From the NCBI GenBank assembly GCA_028564705.1, contig JAPXFQ010000337.1, positions 124,001 to 188,000 on the forward strand: a DNA stretch of 64,000 nt, read 5' to 3'. The notes under the pieces are model-generated. The model was not told the origin of the DNA. It made no database searches and worked only from the letters and a program-made list of their open reading frames with translations. The translations under genes and the position numbers were made by a program. This stretch comes from Apricaphanius iberus. Taxonomy: Eukaryota; Chordata; Actinopteri; Cyprinodontiformes; Aphaniidae. Below are positions 1 through 12,780 of the stretch, piece after piece. Within the stretch, counting starts at the first letter, position 1. Each line of letters opens with the position of its first letter.

Positions 1-94
1 ACTTTCTTTTTGTGATCTTTGAGTGCACCACACCCAAGAACCATTAGGTTATTGTTACTGAGGGATGAAGACTTAAAGCTAGTTTCAGTATCAG

Positions 95-669
95 GGCCCT
101 TCCACATGTTTGGCCGTGCCACAAAACCGCCAGAGAAAATGAAAAAAATTTTCTGTTCAAATGGCACGGATTTCGGCCCGTACTGCAATCTAGCGTTTTA
201 CATGAGGAACTACACCCAAACATCAGGTGGCGGTATACAAATAATTCTGTAGCTTTCCAACAAACAAGGGAGTGAGAAGTACCGACATCATAAAACTAGC
301 GACAGCCTAGAATGTAAACAGGGTAAGTGTTGTAGTAAACCGGCCGTTTTGTAACCTGGTGTGTTGCTGTGGGATGCTTGAATCGCGTTGTTTTGGTCTT
401 TTTATGGTCACGAGGTGATTCTGTAATTTCGGTCGGTGGTGTCGTATTTCCGCATGGAGAGCATCTATTGTCTCTGAGTACGGCCAGAGTACGGCTTGTG
501 TTCACATGATCCGTATCCACTCGTACCTGGACTCTGATACTACCTCCAAGGCAGGTCTCTCTGGCCGTATCCTGGCATGGTCCAGGCTGTTTTTACATGG
601 TACGAAATAAGTGGATTTTGACCAAATACGGTACACAAGTACAGACTCCAGTACCATGTGAAAACGCCC
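95..669 (-). mobile_element. Non-autonomous TIR DNA transposon, copy 1
   Basis: About 575 bp. It begins GGCCCTTCCACATG and ends CATGTGAAAACGCCC, so the ends are inverted copies of a GGSSSTTTYCACATG motif. The 4 bases on both sides are TCAG (91-94 and 670-673), a likely 4-bp target-site duplication. It aligns nearly end to end, in reverse, with the element at 12781-13379. The interior repeats short CATGTGA and GTACGG motifs. No coding capacity is visible, so it would depend on a transposase supplied elsewhere. The superfamily is not assigned. Confidence 0.8.
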
Positions 670-826
670 TCAGTGAGGTATCGAAAGTTAATTTAGAGAA
701 AGCAGAGAAGTAAGAAGGATTTTTTTTTTAAAGCGTTGTAGGATATGGCAAGACATTTTTGCAGTTCATTTATCGCCCATCCACACTGAGCCGCGTATCG
801 CTGTATACGTATACATTTTTCATCGT

Positions 827-1374
827 ATTGCCATTTCGTCCACACAGATCCGGCGTTTTCGGAGACTGAAACCGCTATTTTTTGAAACCGGGTCCCAAGG
901 GGGATAAATCTGAAAATGCCGCCCTTGCGTTTTCTTGTGTACGGCCAATCCGTGCATTTTGTGTTGACGTGTCCCCGTGTCGGCTGCGTCACACATAACA
1001 GCAACAACGATAATGGCGGAATACATGATTGTGTTCGTGCTGCAGAAGCTACTAAGCCTTCTAGCTTTATTACAGCAAAATCTATTGCTTCTATACAACT
1101 GTGGTGAGCAACAAGTGATAATGGACAACACCATACGCAAGGTTATGTGTATGCTCAAAGTCTTCTTCTCTGTGTATAGGGTTTTCTTTTTTTTCTTTTT
1201 TTTTTTTTTTTTTTTGTATAGGGTTTTCAGTTAAGTTTTCAGTTGGTTTCAGTGGTTTCATGTGTACGCAAATATTTCTCGAGACGACGACGTGTTTACG
1301 GATTATTTTTTTTAGAATGAGGGAAAAAAATGATTGGATAGGGAACGCACCGGCTTCGTGTGGACGTGGCCTTA
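827..1374. mobile_element. Non-autonomous DNA transposon (GTCCACAC termini)
   Basis: The left end carries TCGTCCACACAGATCCGG and the right end CCGGCTTCGTGTGGACGTGG, which are imperfect inverted repeats. The interior has the phased GTTTTCG, GTGTGGACG and GTTTAC-type motifs of an abundant vertebrate family recognised from memory. I could not find a matching duplication beside both ends, so the exact limits are uncertain by several bases. A poly(T) tract has been inserted or expanded inside it. Confidence 0.6.
1174..1228. repeat. Poly(T) tract between 13-bp perfect direct repeats
   Basis: GTATAGGGTTTTC occurs at 1174-1186 and again at 1216-1228, separated by 29 bases that are all T except one C. 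This is what a minimal poly(A) retro-insertion with its target duplication would look like in reverse orientation. Slippage duplication is the alternative. Confidence 0.8.
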
Positions 1375-1399
1375 GATTGCAGGAGATAAAATAACAAGG

Positions 1400-3180
1400 A
1401 AGTTGAACACAGAAAAAGGATCCCTGTTTTGTCTTACTCAGCTTTCAACCTCTTTCTTTCAAGGGGGATGTGGAGATGTTGGTAGCTTTATGGAAATCCC
1501 AGAGTAAAGCTAAGGATTCACATTCTCTAAGGAATTCCCACTGAGACTGCTGTTTTAGTGATTTTGGCCACACTAACTGCTAATATAAGTGCTAAACAGT
1601 TCAAAATGTGGAATATATATTCATATTGCTATTGCTTTAAAAAAATACAGTAAAATGTTGTTTTGTAGCAACTGGTCTCTCTTAATCACAGTGTGATGTC
1701 ATACCCTAAAATAGATATGATTACTTTGCACTGACAGCTGGAAAGCCATAAATATTCTGTTCTTACATCATCTTAGTTGTTGTAATGAAAAATCTAAATC
1801 TACATAGACACATAAAAGAAAAATAAATCAATGCGTGGAAATCGGAAGTAAAAATTAGATCAGTCTATAGCTACACAAAACAAGGATAGGAACAATAACA
1901 CCACAATGGGGCAGACGGGTGCATTTAAAACATGCCAAATACAACAATCATTGTCGAAGTTGTTGTGGATTTGGCTAAACAGCAGGAAAAAGTTTGAAGA
2001 ACAGTAAATACAGGAAACTATGTACGTTTTGCAAAGGATATTTAGAGGGGGACTCGTCTTTATTAACAGATAAAGCACCCTATACTGACAAAGAGGCTGA
2101 AAATTGTGGTAGTGGAAAGTTTCTGTTTTGTGTTTGTAGATTGTTATAATAGTTTAAAGCAGACTTTAGTTAGATCCACACACATCATGGAATGAGCACA
2201 ACAAAATGTGGAAAATATTACCCTAAGAGAGAATTGGAAAACCTCAAGCTACCATCTGATGCTGATTAAGCATTGTATTTAGCTTTTTTTTCACGTGAAT
2301 AATGAACAGGATGCATAGCCTGCATGCCTACTGCCTATACATTTAAGTGAAAATTGAAGACCGATTTAAATGCCAAAACATCTTGTTTTGAAAGTTTTTA
2401 ATATTTGTCTGTCCTTTTATGATGGATCTCTAAAGTCGCAGTGAGGAACATATACTTCATCCAGCAACATACACAAATATTTGTACATCTGGTAAAAAAA
2501 TGTAAAAAGAAGAGGGTCATCAACCAGTCGTTTGGGGGCCATTTCTGCTTTTTTGTAAAGCTTTTAGCAGCGACATGAATTGCAGCATGTTCCAACTTTT
2601 CTTTAAGCACTTTGACATGAGAAAATATAACAATAGAACAAAAAATTTCTAAATGCAGCAGGTCCCATATCAGACAATTGGTGATAGGATTAAACAGAGT
2701 ATATCTGCTTTACTCTGTTAATACTTCCTGTGATTTGCTCAAAGTCTTGCTATTTTTTTTCCAGCATGAATGAGCCACAAAATGTCTGGACAACAGAGAA
2801 AATATGTTTTCTTTTGCAATATAATTGTACACCTTTGTCTTCCGGTCTAAATTGTATGGCTCCAATTTTCAAACCTAAAGGACATCAATTTTAGGTAGTT
2901 TTTAATCTTAATATCACTTAGTAGAAATTCTGATACTAAAGGCTGTTGCTCTCAGCGTAACCTGGCAATTCTTAGTATGCTGCTTCCCAAACAAAATAGA
3001 TAAATGTGTGATTTTATACCTATAAACTGCATCTGATATTTTATTATTCTGCTTTTGTGCTGTAGATCACAGGGTCAAATGTAAATAAAAGCCTATTTAA
3101 TAATTTAAAGGTTTTGTTTGAAAATAGTCTCTGAGATGCTGCTCACATTTTGTCTTTAAGATGCAGCTGAAAAGTTGTTG
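1400..3180. other. Unannotated AT-rich stretch
   Basis: No repeat family, RNA gene or exon is recognised here. Open frames are short and lack recognisable domains. Confidence 0.5.
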
Positions 3181-3189
3181 GGTTTTTTT

Positions 3190-3329
3190 AGGTGTTTTTG
3201 GGCCAGAGAGGCGGGGGAAGACCTGCAGCACAGGTCACCTCGGACGGGACTCGACTGGGGACAGCCATGTCGAGGCCTGAGGCCTCTGCACATGGGGTGC
3301 CCGCTCTAACCACTACGACACGCAACACC
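3190..3329 (-). mobile_element. tRNA-derived SINE, copy 1
   Basis: On the minus strand it starts GGTGTTGCG and continues with a box-A-like TAGTGGTTAGAG (3304-3315). A box-B-like AGTCGAGTCCC (3246-3256) follows about 50 bases later, then a pyrimidine-rich body and an A-rich CCCAAAAACACC tail. This spacing fits an RNA polymerase III internal promoter inherited from a tRNA. It is not a tRNA gene: there is no cloverleaf acceptor end and the body runs past the tRNA part. It resembles a common teleost SINE and the copy at 56471-56643. Confidence 0.7.
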
Positions 3330-4031
3330 TCTGAAAGGTTTTTTACACAGTATCTTTCTGATTGAAGCTGACTGAAAGAGATGCAAGTCTTAATAATCTG
3401 ATTCAAACTCTACCAATTTTAGCTCTGTCTTCTATGGATGTAACAATCTGACTAAAGGTATCACAGTTAGAAATAACAGCCTCCTTTTCTGAAACTTGAC
3501 TGTTGTGAACCAGGTAAGTTGGATCACAGGGGGGTGGCAGCAAGTATCTATTATTTATTCTTTGTCACACAGTTTAAGAAATAAAACAATTCAACAGAGA
3601 CTGTAAATTTTTCTCACTTCCAAGGTTTTATTTAATTTCTTTGGGTCAAGAAGGGAGAGAGAAAGCATTTCGTCCTCCTGCCCCACTTTTTAAATCAGTG
3701 GAGCACTTAGTACATTTTTTGGGCCCATATGTCTATTTATAAACTGAATATACCCCCAAATATTCAGTGCTGATTCTATACTGTGGAGCTTCTTTGTAAG
3801 TGAAAAAATATGTGAGACAGGAAGGGAAGAGGTGAGAGGTACCCTGCTGTAACTACCTAAAGGTCGGTTTGAAACAATAGGGAACAGATGATAGTGTGAG
3901 TGAAATAATAAAAGACATTAAGGATGGTGTGAAAATTTCCTCTTTAGCAGCAGCAGGGGCACCACTTAGGGCTGCAATTAACCTGAGTACTTAACCCCCA
4001 TCAGGGGATCCCAACAGAGAGATGGAGGTAC

Positions 4032-4054
4032 AGAGAGAGAGAGAGTGAGAGAGA
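4032..4054. repeat. (GA)n microsatellite
   Basis: A run of about 23 bases of GA dinucleotides with one GTGA interruption. Confidence 0.85.
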
Positions 4055-6963
4055 CCGTTAAAAACTGTGGTTGCGAAACGAGGGAATGAAGAAGAAAAAA
4101 AAGTATCCCAGTTCTTTCTGACAACAGAGAATAAATTAACCAAAGGACAAATTTCATTACTCGTCTTCTCAAATGCCAAACAGAGGGATCAAAATTGACT
4201 TCCTGAACTGCAGTAAGTCTAATTTGTACAACTGAGGACACTAAGAACAGTAGTAACTATATTGTAGCAAGTGCTATTTACTAATTATGATCACAGTGAA
4301 TCTACAAGGACAGATATTTGTTTATTTTTATTTTATAAAACTGTGAATACGATTTTAAAACTCACCCACGATCGCTTTATTCTCTCCTTTTCTTTGGAAA
4401 CCCTGACTTTCTAGACACCCTGGCAACCAATGTCAAACTGAGAGTTTGTTCATTTTTTTATTTTAATGATCCTCTTTTAAAGCCTCAAATAGAAGATTTC
4501 TTTGAGGTTGCATAATGAACAGCTAAAATATAGCTCTAATAATAAAAACAGAAGTGTGCTCCCTAATTTTCTTCTATATATTCAGTTTTTCTCTTATTGT
4601 TGAACCTTTAATAACACAACTAATTATCACAAGTAAAGCTTAAAGGTCTGCCAAATGAGAGTCCAATAAGATTGAAGAGTAAAATTATCAATTAGTTGAA
4701 TGTGATGTTATCAGGAGATTTGATTTGAAAGAACGGGGAACATTAAAGATTTAACCTTGTAACTCTGCCTTTTTTTAAAGTGCAAATCAGGCAGAATATG
4801 CATTTCGATTTCATACTCTCAGTTTCTCACTGCAGTTAATATTAGACTGATTCATCATAGTAATACCACTCTCATAATGCAGAGACAAATGTGCATGCAT
4901 GCAGCAGTGAATATAAATATAGTCTATCCCGATAACAAAATTCTTCTTCACCTGCGTAAGTGCCTGTAAGATGTCGTTGTAATGAGACAGATATGCTTCT
5001 GTTTAATTGCCTTCCAATGCACCTGACCTCATCTGGGACAACCCAGTCATTAACAAACACGCCTGGCATTTTCATCAGTGGTCTTGTATTGTCAGCAGCA
5101 GAATTTACTGCAGTACAAATCAGCCAGCATCAAGATAGAGAAACTTATGCTAGGTAAAGTTAAAGGTCTTCTAACAAGGACATCAGTTTTACTTCCATTT
5201 TAACATGGCTGCAAACTGAGTAAGTTTACAACTACCCCTATGTAGGTAGTTTATGTAAAAAACAGAGATACGACAACATACTTGGTTAAGAGGAATAGAT
5301 AGATTGTATCGTAAATTAAAAGTCTGGCAGTTTTTTGATCAGTGACTGCACCATATCAAGAGCTATCTGGAGTTGATACTCTGGTAGGAACACTCTTCTT
5401 AGCTATGTTCATTATAAATAGGATACATTTAATATGAGAGGATGAAGAGATGAATAAAACATTTTGAAACATATACTATTTTCTACAAACAATTAAAAAT
5501 ATGTATTCAAGAAATGTTTAGTGCTAATCAAAGAAGTTAAAGTTGACTCTACTGTCTTTGTTTCTGAAATATTAGTTAAACTGTTTTTAACCACATAACT
5601 GTGTAACATCTAATGCTCTCACACAGTTTGACAGTACCTTAGTCAAATAACTAATGGTAAATCATGACAAAAAGAGTGTGTAATTGGTGGCTGGTTTTTG
5701 AGAAATGATTGTGATCATAAATTCTATCCATAATGTACTTCAGTTTATTGAGAGAATATAATGAAGTATTTTAAGTTTGTACTTACAATTTTTTAGACAA
5801 ATCATAACTGGCAAAAGCTGGGATATGTTTCACACAAAACAGATAAAGAAAAACCAACAATGATTCATATTTTTTCTGATATTCAGTGAGGGTAGATCTC
5901 GTGTTTTTGTCATTTGAATAATTTATCTTTTGGAGACAATAAGGGCATGAAAATCCCATAATTGTCTTGGTGAAAAATTACTTTTTCGGCTTTGTCAGTG
6001 AATTTCTTTTCTTCTCTTCCTAATAGAAATTTGACAAAACAGCACATTGTTGCTGCCATAAAACTATACTGAATTCATGGGGTTGAACTGAATCAAAACA
6101 AGTGTGAACATGGTTGTGTTGATTACTTCCAAGTAGTTTTTTCACCACTAAAAATAAGTATTTGGAAACCATAACTGATTGGGAGCCTCAGGAAAGGTCT
6201 GACCAAGAGCTGGGGCAATTTCTAGCCTGGAATGATTTTACCATGTAATGGGTTAAAGGGTAAATTGAGAGAGCTCATCTCTGTGATGTATTACCAAATA
6301 CCATCTGGCAGGGGGACCACGGCTAAATGTTGACAGTAATGACAATTTAGATCATCGACCTTATTAAATAAAGAGCTCATTTGTGCAGACATATGGCCGA
6401 TCGGCTTATTGCCTGGCACTTTATCACGGACACAAACACAGTCATGTCATGTGTTTGTGTACACAAAAAGCCCGAGAAGAAGTGGGCAGGTGGGTGTGTT
6501 AACACAAAACACCAACACTCCCACTTCCAAAGATCTAAAATAAGGGTTTTCACGTTTTGTCCGATGAGTATTTATCATTCCAGAAAATATAAAATTAATT
6601 TTTTTCCTCAAACTTCATCTCACCTAAAAACAAAAAAATAAATAATTAAAAAGTCTGATATTTATAAAACATCCCAGGCTGATTTAAAAGAAGAAAATAG
6701 CCCCCAACCAACATTTGCTATATGGAAAAGCACATTTTTTGTTTGTTTGTTTTCTAAACAAATGTAAGGATTATGTGATCAAAGTTATATATAAATGTTA
6801 AAATCCTTATGATAATTCAATATTTAATTATTTTGAGCAGTACAGAGTTTGATAAAGAAACTGAATGTAAGAACACCAAAAAAAGGAAAAATCTTCATTG
6901 TTTCTGTAGGTTTTTTTTGACTTATTGAGGACATTTTTTTGTTTTTGACTCAAGACGGAAGTA

Positions 6964-6995
6964 CATATACATATATATAAACATATATATATATT
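6964..6995. repeat. (AT)n-rich microsatellite
   Basis: Imperfect CATATA/TATATA repeats over about 30 bases. Confidence 0.75.
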
Positions 6996-8116
6996 CATTT
7001 TTACCTTTTACAAATAACAGTAGCATGATGTGGTTAAACTGGCATTTAAAGGATTAAGATTCTATGATTTGTTTTATGTTTTGTAGACTGACCTCATTAT
7101 TGTTTAAGAGACTTATGCTGAAAAAGTAGGCAAAATACTGTTCTTTCTGTTCTTTGTGCTTATTTGGAAGTGAGCATTTGTCCTAGAGACTTACAAGGTT
7201 AGGGGGAAAAATTATTTCTGAAATATAAGACTATAACATTCAAGGCTTTCATATTAAAACACAAGATCTCATGTATCAAGCTTAATATTGTCTTCAAGTC
7301 TTCATCTATTTCTCTATGAGGTTAGAGTAGGAATAGTAAAAGAAGGGAGTAGTTTTATTACTCAGACATGCATGCATTAGGATTTCTTACACTGTGAAAA
7401 ACGCAAGACAATGTGGAAACAAGAAAAGGATTTGTAATTTCTAATGTTGGGGGGAAAAGCCCCTTAGACAGCTGACCATCTTTACTGGATTCCACATAAA
7501 CACCCCAACTGTTTGTGAGAGCTAGAGCCTGACTGTCTGTCTTCCACATGCCTGTTTTGTGGGTTGTGTGCAGGTGTTGATCTCTGTAACATTCCCATGA
7601 TGCAGCTTCCATTTTCCACACTTGTAACTGGCACTGGGACCAGACTGAACACACACAACTGCACACATGCTGAACACAGAGGTGGGCAAAGGAACATGTG
7701 GGTGGTGGGAAAGGAGAACAGAGAAGGGCGGAGAGAAATGTCCTTTGTGTGATTTCCCAACACAACCGTCAACATCATTCATCTAATGTTGCGCCTTTCT
7801 GCTGTTCTATCAATCCTTTGCTTCTGCTTAACCTTCATCAGCCTCTGGGAACGCAATGTGATCATCTATTCGCTTCTTTTGTCCATGACCGGAAGCAAGT
7901 AAATAAAAAATAGGATTCAAAAGGAGCTTTATACACTCATTTACTTTGGATCCGGCTGGAAACACTGAAAATGTGTTCCACAGAAACACTTCCGCTATTT
8001 CAGCTGAAGGTGTAGTACCCAAATAACTGCTGTAAACAGTTACACTGAACTCATATTGGTTTGAAATACATTAATGTTTACCAACATTTATTAGCAAACT
8101 TTGTACCACAGTAGTA

Positions 8117-8300
8117 TACACTCACCAGTCTTTTTATTAGGTAAACCTTGTTAATATTGTGTTGGACATAACTTTTCCTTTAGGACTTCCTCGTTTCTCT
8201 GTTGCATAGATTTAACATGGTGTTCTACAGTAATGCTCCTTTGTTATGATTGGTATACTCTCCTTATTCACACATCAGACAGTTTGCTACTAGAACTGCT
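8117..8300 (-). mobile_element. Tc1/mariner-type fragment (one end only)
   Basis: Starts just after a TA with a decayed form of the CTCACC...TTTATTAGGTA terminus of a widespread teleost Tc1-like family. The next ~150 bases keep the order of that family's 3' end, including a TTGCATAGATTTAACATGG segment matching the antisense of the transposase C-terminus. The other end is missing and no reading frame survives. Confidence 0.7.
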
Positions 8301-8471
8301 CTTAATACATTGTTAACCTCTTGCATTTCTAAAAGTAGTTAGCACTACAACAAAGAGCAAATCTCATTAATTGATCAATTCGCAATTAGAATGTCTTCTA
8401 ATCTAAGGTAATGTACATCTTTGACTTTCAAGACTAATCAAACACAGTGAGTTTCACTGCCAAGTGAGTTT

Positions 8472-8612
8472 TGCCCCAAATACGTCCAAAGGGAGGAGCC
8501 TGGGAGGCATCCTGGGCCACTTCAGCTGACTCCTTTCAATCCAGAGGAGCACTGGCTATACTCTGAACTCCCATCAGATGATGGAACTGCTTCTAAAGCA
8601 GAGAAGTTCCAC
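8472..8612. repeat. Degenerate teleost interspersed repeat
   Basis: Contains TACGTCCAAAGGGAGG, GGAGGCATCCTG, TGACTCCTTTCAAT and GAGGAGCACTGGCT in the order seen in an abundant fish repeat recognised from memory. It is strongly diverged. The class is not assigned. Confidence 0.55.
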
Positions 8613-8629
8613 TTTGTCACAAGGCTAAA

Positions 8630-9734
8630 TAAATACTACCCAATTACATTTTTCAACATAAATTCTGTTCATTTGAATTAAAGTAATAACTTTGTTTTCA
8701 TAAAATGGATAGCCAGTCCAAACCTTGTAATAAAATTAATCTGAGAGCGAGTGGTTAATTTCTTTTGGCAAATTGTGTCTGGCTTCATTCTTTCAAATTA
8801 ACTTACAAATACCTTTGGCCACCCCACCCAATTATAAGACCTTCTTTAATACAAGTCTAATTAATATCATAAGGCTGCAACAAAAGCTCAATTTAGGTGG
8901 ATTCCTTTTGCAACAAGTTTACTGAGTCCAAAGATACTGATATAAACTGAAGAACTAAATTCATTTCTGTGGCATACCCAAGCATCCCCGGTTTGTTTAC
9001 ATTCAGAAAAAAAAAAGATTGTTCAAAAATGAATAGTTTAATACATTTTGCACCCTTTTTTTCGCCAGTGATGGTAATAACTGTCGATGTATTTTTTTTT
9101 TCAAAAGCAGTGTGGATTTTTCTAGGCCACTCTTATTTTCCTTTTCTGCACTTAGTCCTAATTTACTTAAATAATACATGTTTTCTGTTCATCCTTTCTT
9201 TCCTCTCATCTTTTCTCCCTCTTCTTTCAACACTCCGGTATAGTTTAGATAGAACCAGAGATGGGGATTAGTTTGAGCTCTCTCCCATGTTTGCCTTTGG
9301 CACAGCGGACAAAAGAACCGGGGCCACTTCTGCCGCTCCAGCGTCTCCATTCACCTGTCTGTGTAAGGAAAGCACCCGGCCAAGGACACACACAGACATA
9401 AGCATACACACTCACCTGCATAATGACGGTGTCACCAAGCCCCAGTTCTGGACTGAATCAGCATAATCTCTTCACACTCCATTAATCAAGAAAAGGCAGG
9501 GTGTAGTCTCACTCAAAGAAGCAGAGCGACACGGATCCTCGCCCTGTGTGGTCGGCACATTTTTTGATCTGAGCCAGGCTGATATTACAGGTCTGGTGAC
9601 ATGACTGCTTTTCTCATACCACACATGTGTATGCACGTCTGTGGGTAAAAAGTCATTTGAGCTCAAAAGAAACGAGTCAAGGAACTGAAAATACATCAGA
9701 GTATAGTCATTCCACTGTGTGTATTAATGCATAT
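8630..9734. other. Unannotated stretch
   Basis: No recognised repeat or gene. A block at about 9270-9440 is richer in GC than its surroundings. Confidence 0.45.
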
Positions 9735-9970
9735 TAGGAAAGGGGTCATCAATATAAGCGTTTTTACCAATATCAGATATACCGATATAATCTAAATATT
9801 AATGTCTGATACCAATATAAACTGATAACGCTGCTAGACATCTACCTAAACATTCAAAGTTGGCTCAGAAAAACAAAAGCCGCCATATATATTGCAAATT
9901 ATGTCAAATAAACAAAAATATCTCAAAAACACAGATATCCTGTATCTGTTTATTTTAGAAATGTACATCC
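9735..9970. mobile_element. hAT-like repeat fragment (CCGATATA family)
   Basis: Several ATATCAGATATACCGATATA-like alternations are followed by CAAAAGCCGCCATATATATT and ATGTCAAATAAACAAAAATA. The order is characteristic of a teleost repeat whose intact copies carry hAT-like ends. Neither terminus is clear here. Confidence 0.5.
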
Positions 9971-11596
9971 ATTTCTAAATAACTCTTTATAAGTTCTAGA
10001 AGTACTTTTCCTTTTTATTGCTGTGCTTCCTTCATTCCTCAGACATATACATGAAAAACTCACCCTTTGATTCCGATCAATCAAATTATAACAACAAAAT
10101 ATCAGTACCCTACTTCTACTTTGTGCTGGAGCATTTTTTTCCAAATTCAGTGATACAACTCACATCCTAAATGTCTAAGCCTTGTCAAGTTATCCATCAA
10201 CCTTTTACGTCTAGCAAGGCAATGCGTCAGGAGCGAATTGGTCAGAAAACCGGTGCAAGCAGTAATCTGGAGCTCCTATTGTTGTGATTGATTACTTATC
10301 ATTGCATCAAGCTGCCGGATCGCGCTGATACTGTGCCTGGTGGGCAGTGAGTCAGCATGGATAGCCATATACAACTGGACAAAGAACACAAAACCACACA
10401 CATACGCATGCACATACACACACACACACCCAAACAAACAAAGAATCCTTATATGTTTAAATGAATCAAACAGCAGAGGGGAAAGAACATATTGAAGAAT
10501 AGAGAAAAAAGAAAAAGACTAGAAAAAGAAAAAAGGCAAGAGTTTAGGACAAATATGGGCTGATGGTTTTATGGGTCTCCAAGTCATAGAGACCTTGTAT
10601 TTCTTTCTGTGACGTGTGTTTGTGTGCATGTGTTGCTGTTGTTTTTCTTGCACCCACCTATCAGTCAGGGCCTGAAGGCATTGAGCAGAGCAGTGTGGGT
10701 AGGAGAGGTGTCAGCTAATCTGCTGTGATTGATGTGAGAGTCCAGAACTGAAGAAACTTTACTGTACTTCACAAGTCTTTGAAAACTGCACACAAACAGA
10801 GAACGGCCTGTGCAAACTCACAGACACAACACCACAAGGAAATAGTCGTTTCTGTGGAATCACAGCAATCATGGTAAGGTGATAAGAAAACAAACAAGCT
10901 GCCTAAATCTCCAGTGCTCTGAGGCCAAGCATCCGAAAGCTGTGGCTTCAGCGAGAAGTGATTTTCATTTCACCTAATTGTGCATGAAAAATGGACAACA
11001 AAATAAACTGTGGCTGTTATTATGACCTTATGCGTGTCCAGAATGTGCTTGTGTTCGCAAAGCGTGAACAAGACAGAGAGCTTGTTCATGTGTACACTGC
11101 GAGTAATGGTATATGTAAACTGAAGATATTTGTTTTGATGTTTAATTGACAAAATAACAGTTTACTTTCAAACAGCGACCAGATGTGGAGAGACAGGAAT
11201 ATAATCAGAACAAGCATTGAGAGAGAGTATGGAGAAGAGAGCAAAAAGTAAATAAGTAATAATAAAATGCTTTTATCCTTTCATAAATGTTTTTATAACA
11301 ATAAAAGCTATTATATCCCTTTATTTTTTCCTTTCATTTAATTTTCTTGTAAAATTCAGGTCTCAAAAGATTTTGTTCATAAACATAGACTGCAATTTTA
11401 CACCAATTTCTGCTCACATACCATCTGTGAGACAAGTAAACACCTATGTCCACAGCAAACTTTTTTTCACAATGTTTTTTAAGATTTGAAAACAGTTTTT
11501 GCTTTTTTTAATTGTAGATTATAATACAATAATGGATGCATAAGCTATAATAAAATGGATGGGTTTAAAGTACAGCAAAATAAAATAATATGTATA
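9971..11596. other. Unannotated stretch
   Basis: Contains a (CA)n tract and an A-rich/purine-rich run near 10495-10540. The block around 10200-10370 is of mixed composition and might be conserved. No gene is recognised. Confidence 0.45.
10396..10431. repeat. (CA)n microsatellite, interrupted
   Basis: CA dinucleotides over about 36 bases with CATACGCATG interruptions. Confidence 0.85.
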
Positions 11597-12060
11597 CACT
11601 GCCATGCCAAAATAATATTCTATCATGTTTTATACAGAAACGTATTTGATATTTTATGTGACACAAAACACACAATGGTGTCTAATTTGTAAGCAGACGA
11701 AAAACAAAATACATGAAAACTTGAAAAGTAAAACTTTGCAATGCATTTGTACTCAGTGCTCCCTGCTACCCCAAAATGTATTTAGTGCTAATAAGTAAAG
11801 GATGTTGAATATTGTCATATCTGACCAGAGTAGGACTTTTCATTCAATAAGGATGTGACTACAGAAAAGTTGGCTGCAATTATTTTTTCAGGGATATCAG
11901 AGTAAAGGGGGATTAACGCAAATGCAGCACACAGCTTCCAATCTGTAACACGTCCCTTTTCCTTTCAATCATGTTGGTGGGCAAGAAGCTTTATCGCATA
12001 AAATTTTAATAAAATGACGTGGAATTTGTTCAAGGGGTATAACAACCATTGGAAAGCACT
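11597..12060 (+). mobile_element. Tc1-derived MITE, copy 1
   Basis: About 464 bp. The left end CACTGCCATGCCAAAATAAT follows a TA. The right end GTTCAAGGGGTATAACAACC runs to GGAAAGCACT. These are decayed forms of the CAGTGCCTTGCAAAAGTATT terminus of a common Tc1-like family. Near both ends are family segments such as GATATTTTATGTGACA and ATCAGAGTAAAGGGGG. There is no transposase. It is similar in length and make-up to the element at 29962-30454. Confidence 0.7.
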
Positions 12061-12776
12061 ATGTATGTGCAGTTTAGAGAAAAATCCAGTGATGGAGATA
12101 AATGCTAATTTGAGGTGAAATCTATTTGATTCTTTCAGCTGAGAGGCTTGTTTGGTTTTATTTTTTCCATCATTGCATTTTTTAACAGTTTGGTGCTGAC
12201 TTCCTACTTTTTTCTAAAATATGAAAAACAAAAACATGAAAAAGTTAAAGTAAAGCATGAGCTTTATCAAATGTGTCTCTTACTAATAGTCTTTTTTTTC
12301 GTAAATTAACTTTTCAAAGAAATTGTCGCCTTTTTTCGAGGGACTGAATCAAAAAGTAGAATTGTGTTGAATTATTGTAATAAAACCAAGAAGATGTAAT
12401 CACAAAATATCAAGTGCACTGCATGCACAGTTGTGTCATTACTGAAGCAGTTTGTATATGTCAGTAATTTTGGGTTTTGTTTTTCAGGGAACACAATTTA
12501 CAGTAACTATAAGCATTATCAAGCCAAAAGAAAAAACACTTAAGCAAATATTGAACAAAGTAATTTCAATTCTGCTGCATGCATGCTGCCCCTATTCTGC
12601 ACATTGTTCACAAAAATAACTATTGTTGTATGGGTAGAAATGAATACAAGAAGAAGAACCTATTAAACCTAGTAAGAGTTATGTACACTTGTGTCTACTT
12701 TCTCTTAAATGCCACTCCATCAGTTAGCCTACCTACAGCATAGGGGGGAGAGAAAAAAAAAGGGAGAGAGAAGGAA
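12061..12776. other. Unannotated stretch ending in purine-rich DNA
   Basis: AT-rich, with no recognised family. The last 40 bases (12743-12780) are purine-rich GA/A runs next to the insertion site of the next transposon. Confidence 0.5.
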
Positions 12777-12780
12777 AGAG

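Larger units (their letters stand above)
3330..8110. other. Unannotated stretch with one conserved-looking block
   Basis: Mostly AT-rich single-copy DNA with a few microsatellites. The segment around 6290-6450 has a mixed composition, with GGGGGACCACGG and CATATGGCCGATCGG separated by homeobox-type AT motifs. It would fit a conserved non-coding element, but this is an impression only. Confidence 0.4.

Noticed and set aside
3190..3329. Possible tRNA gene
   Set aside because: Only the A and B boxes are tRNA-like. There is no acceptor stem and the sequence continues as a SINE body and A-rich tail.
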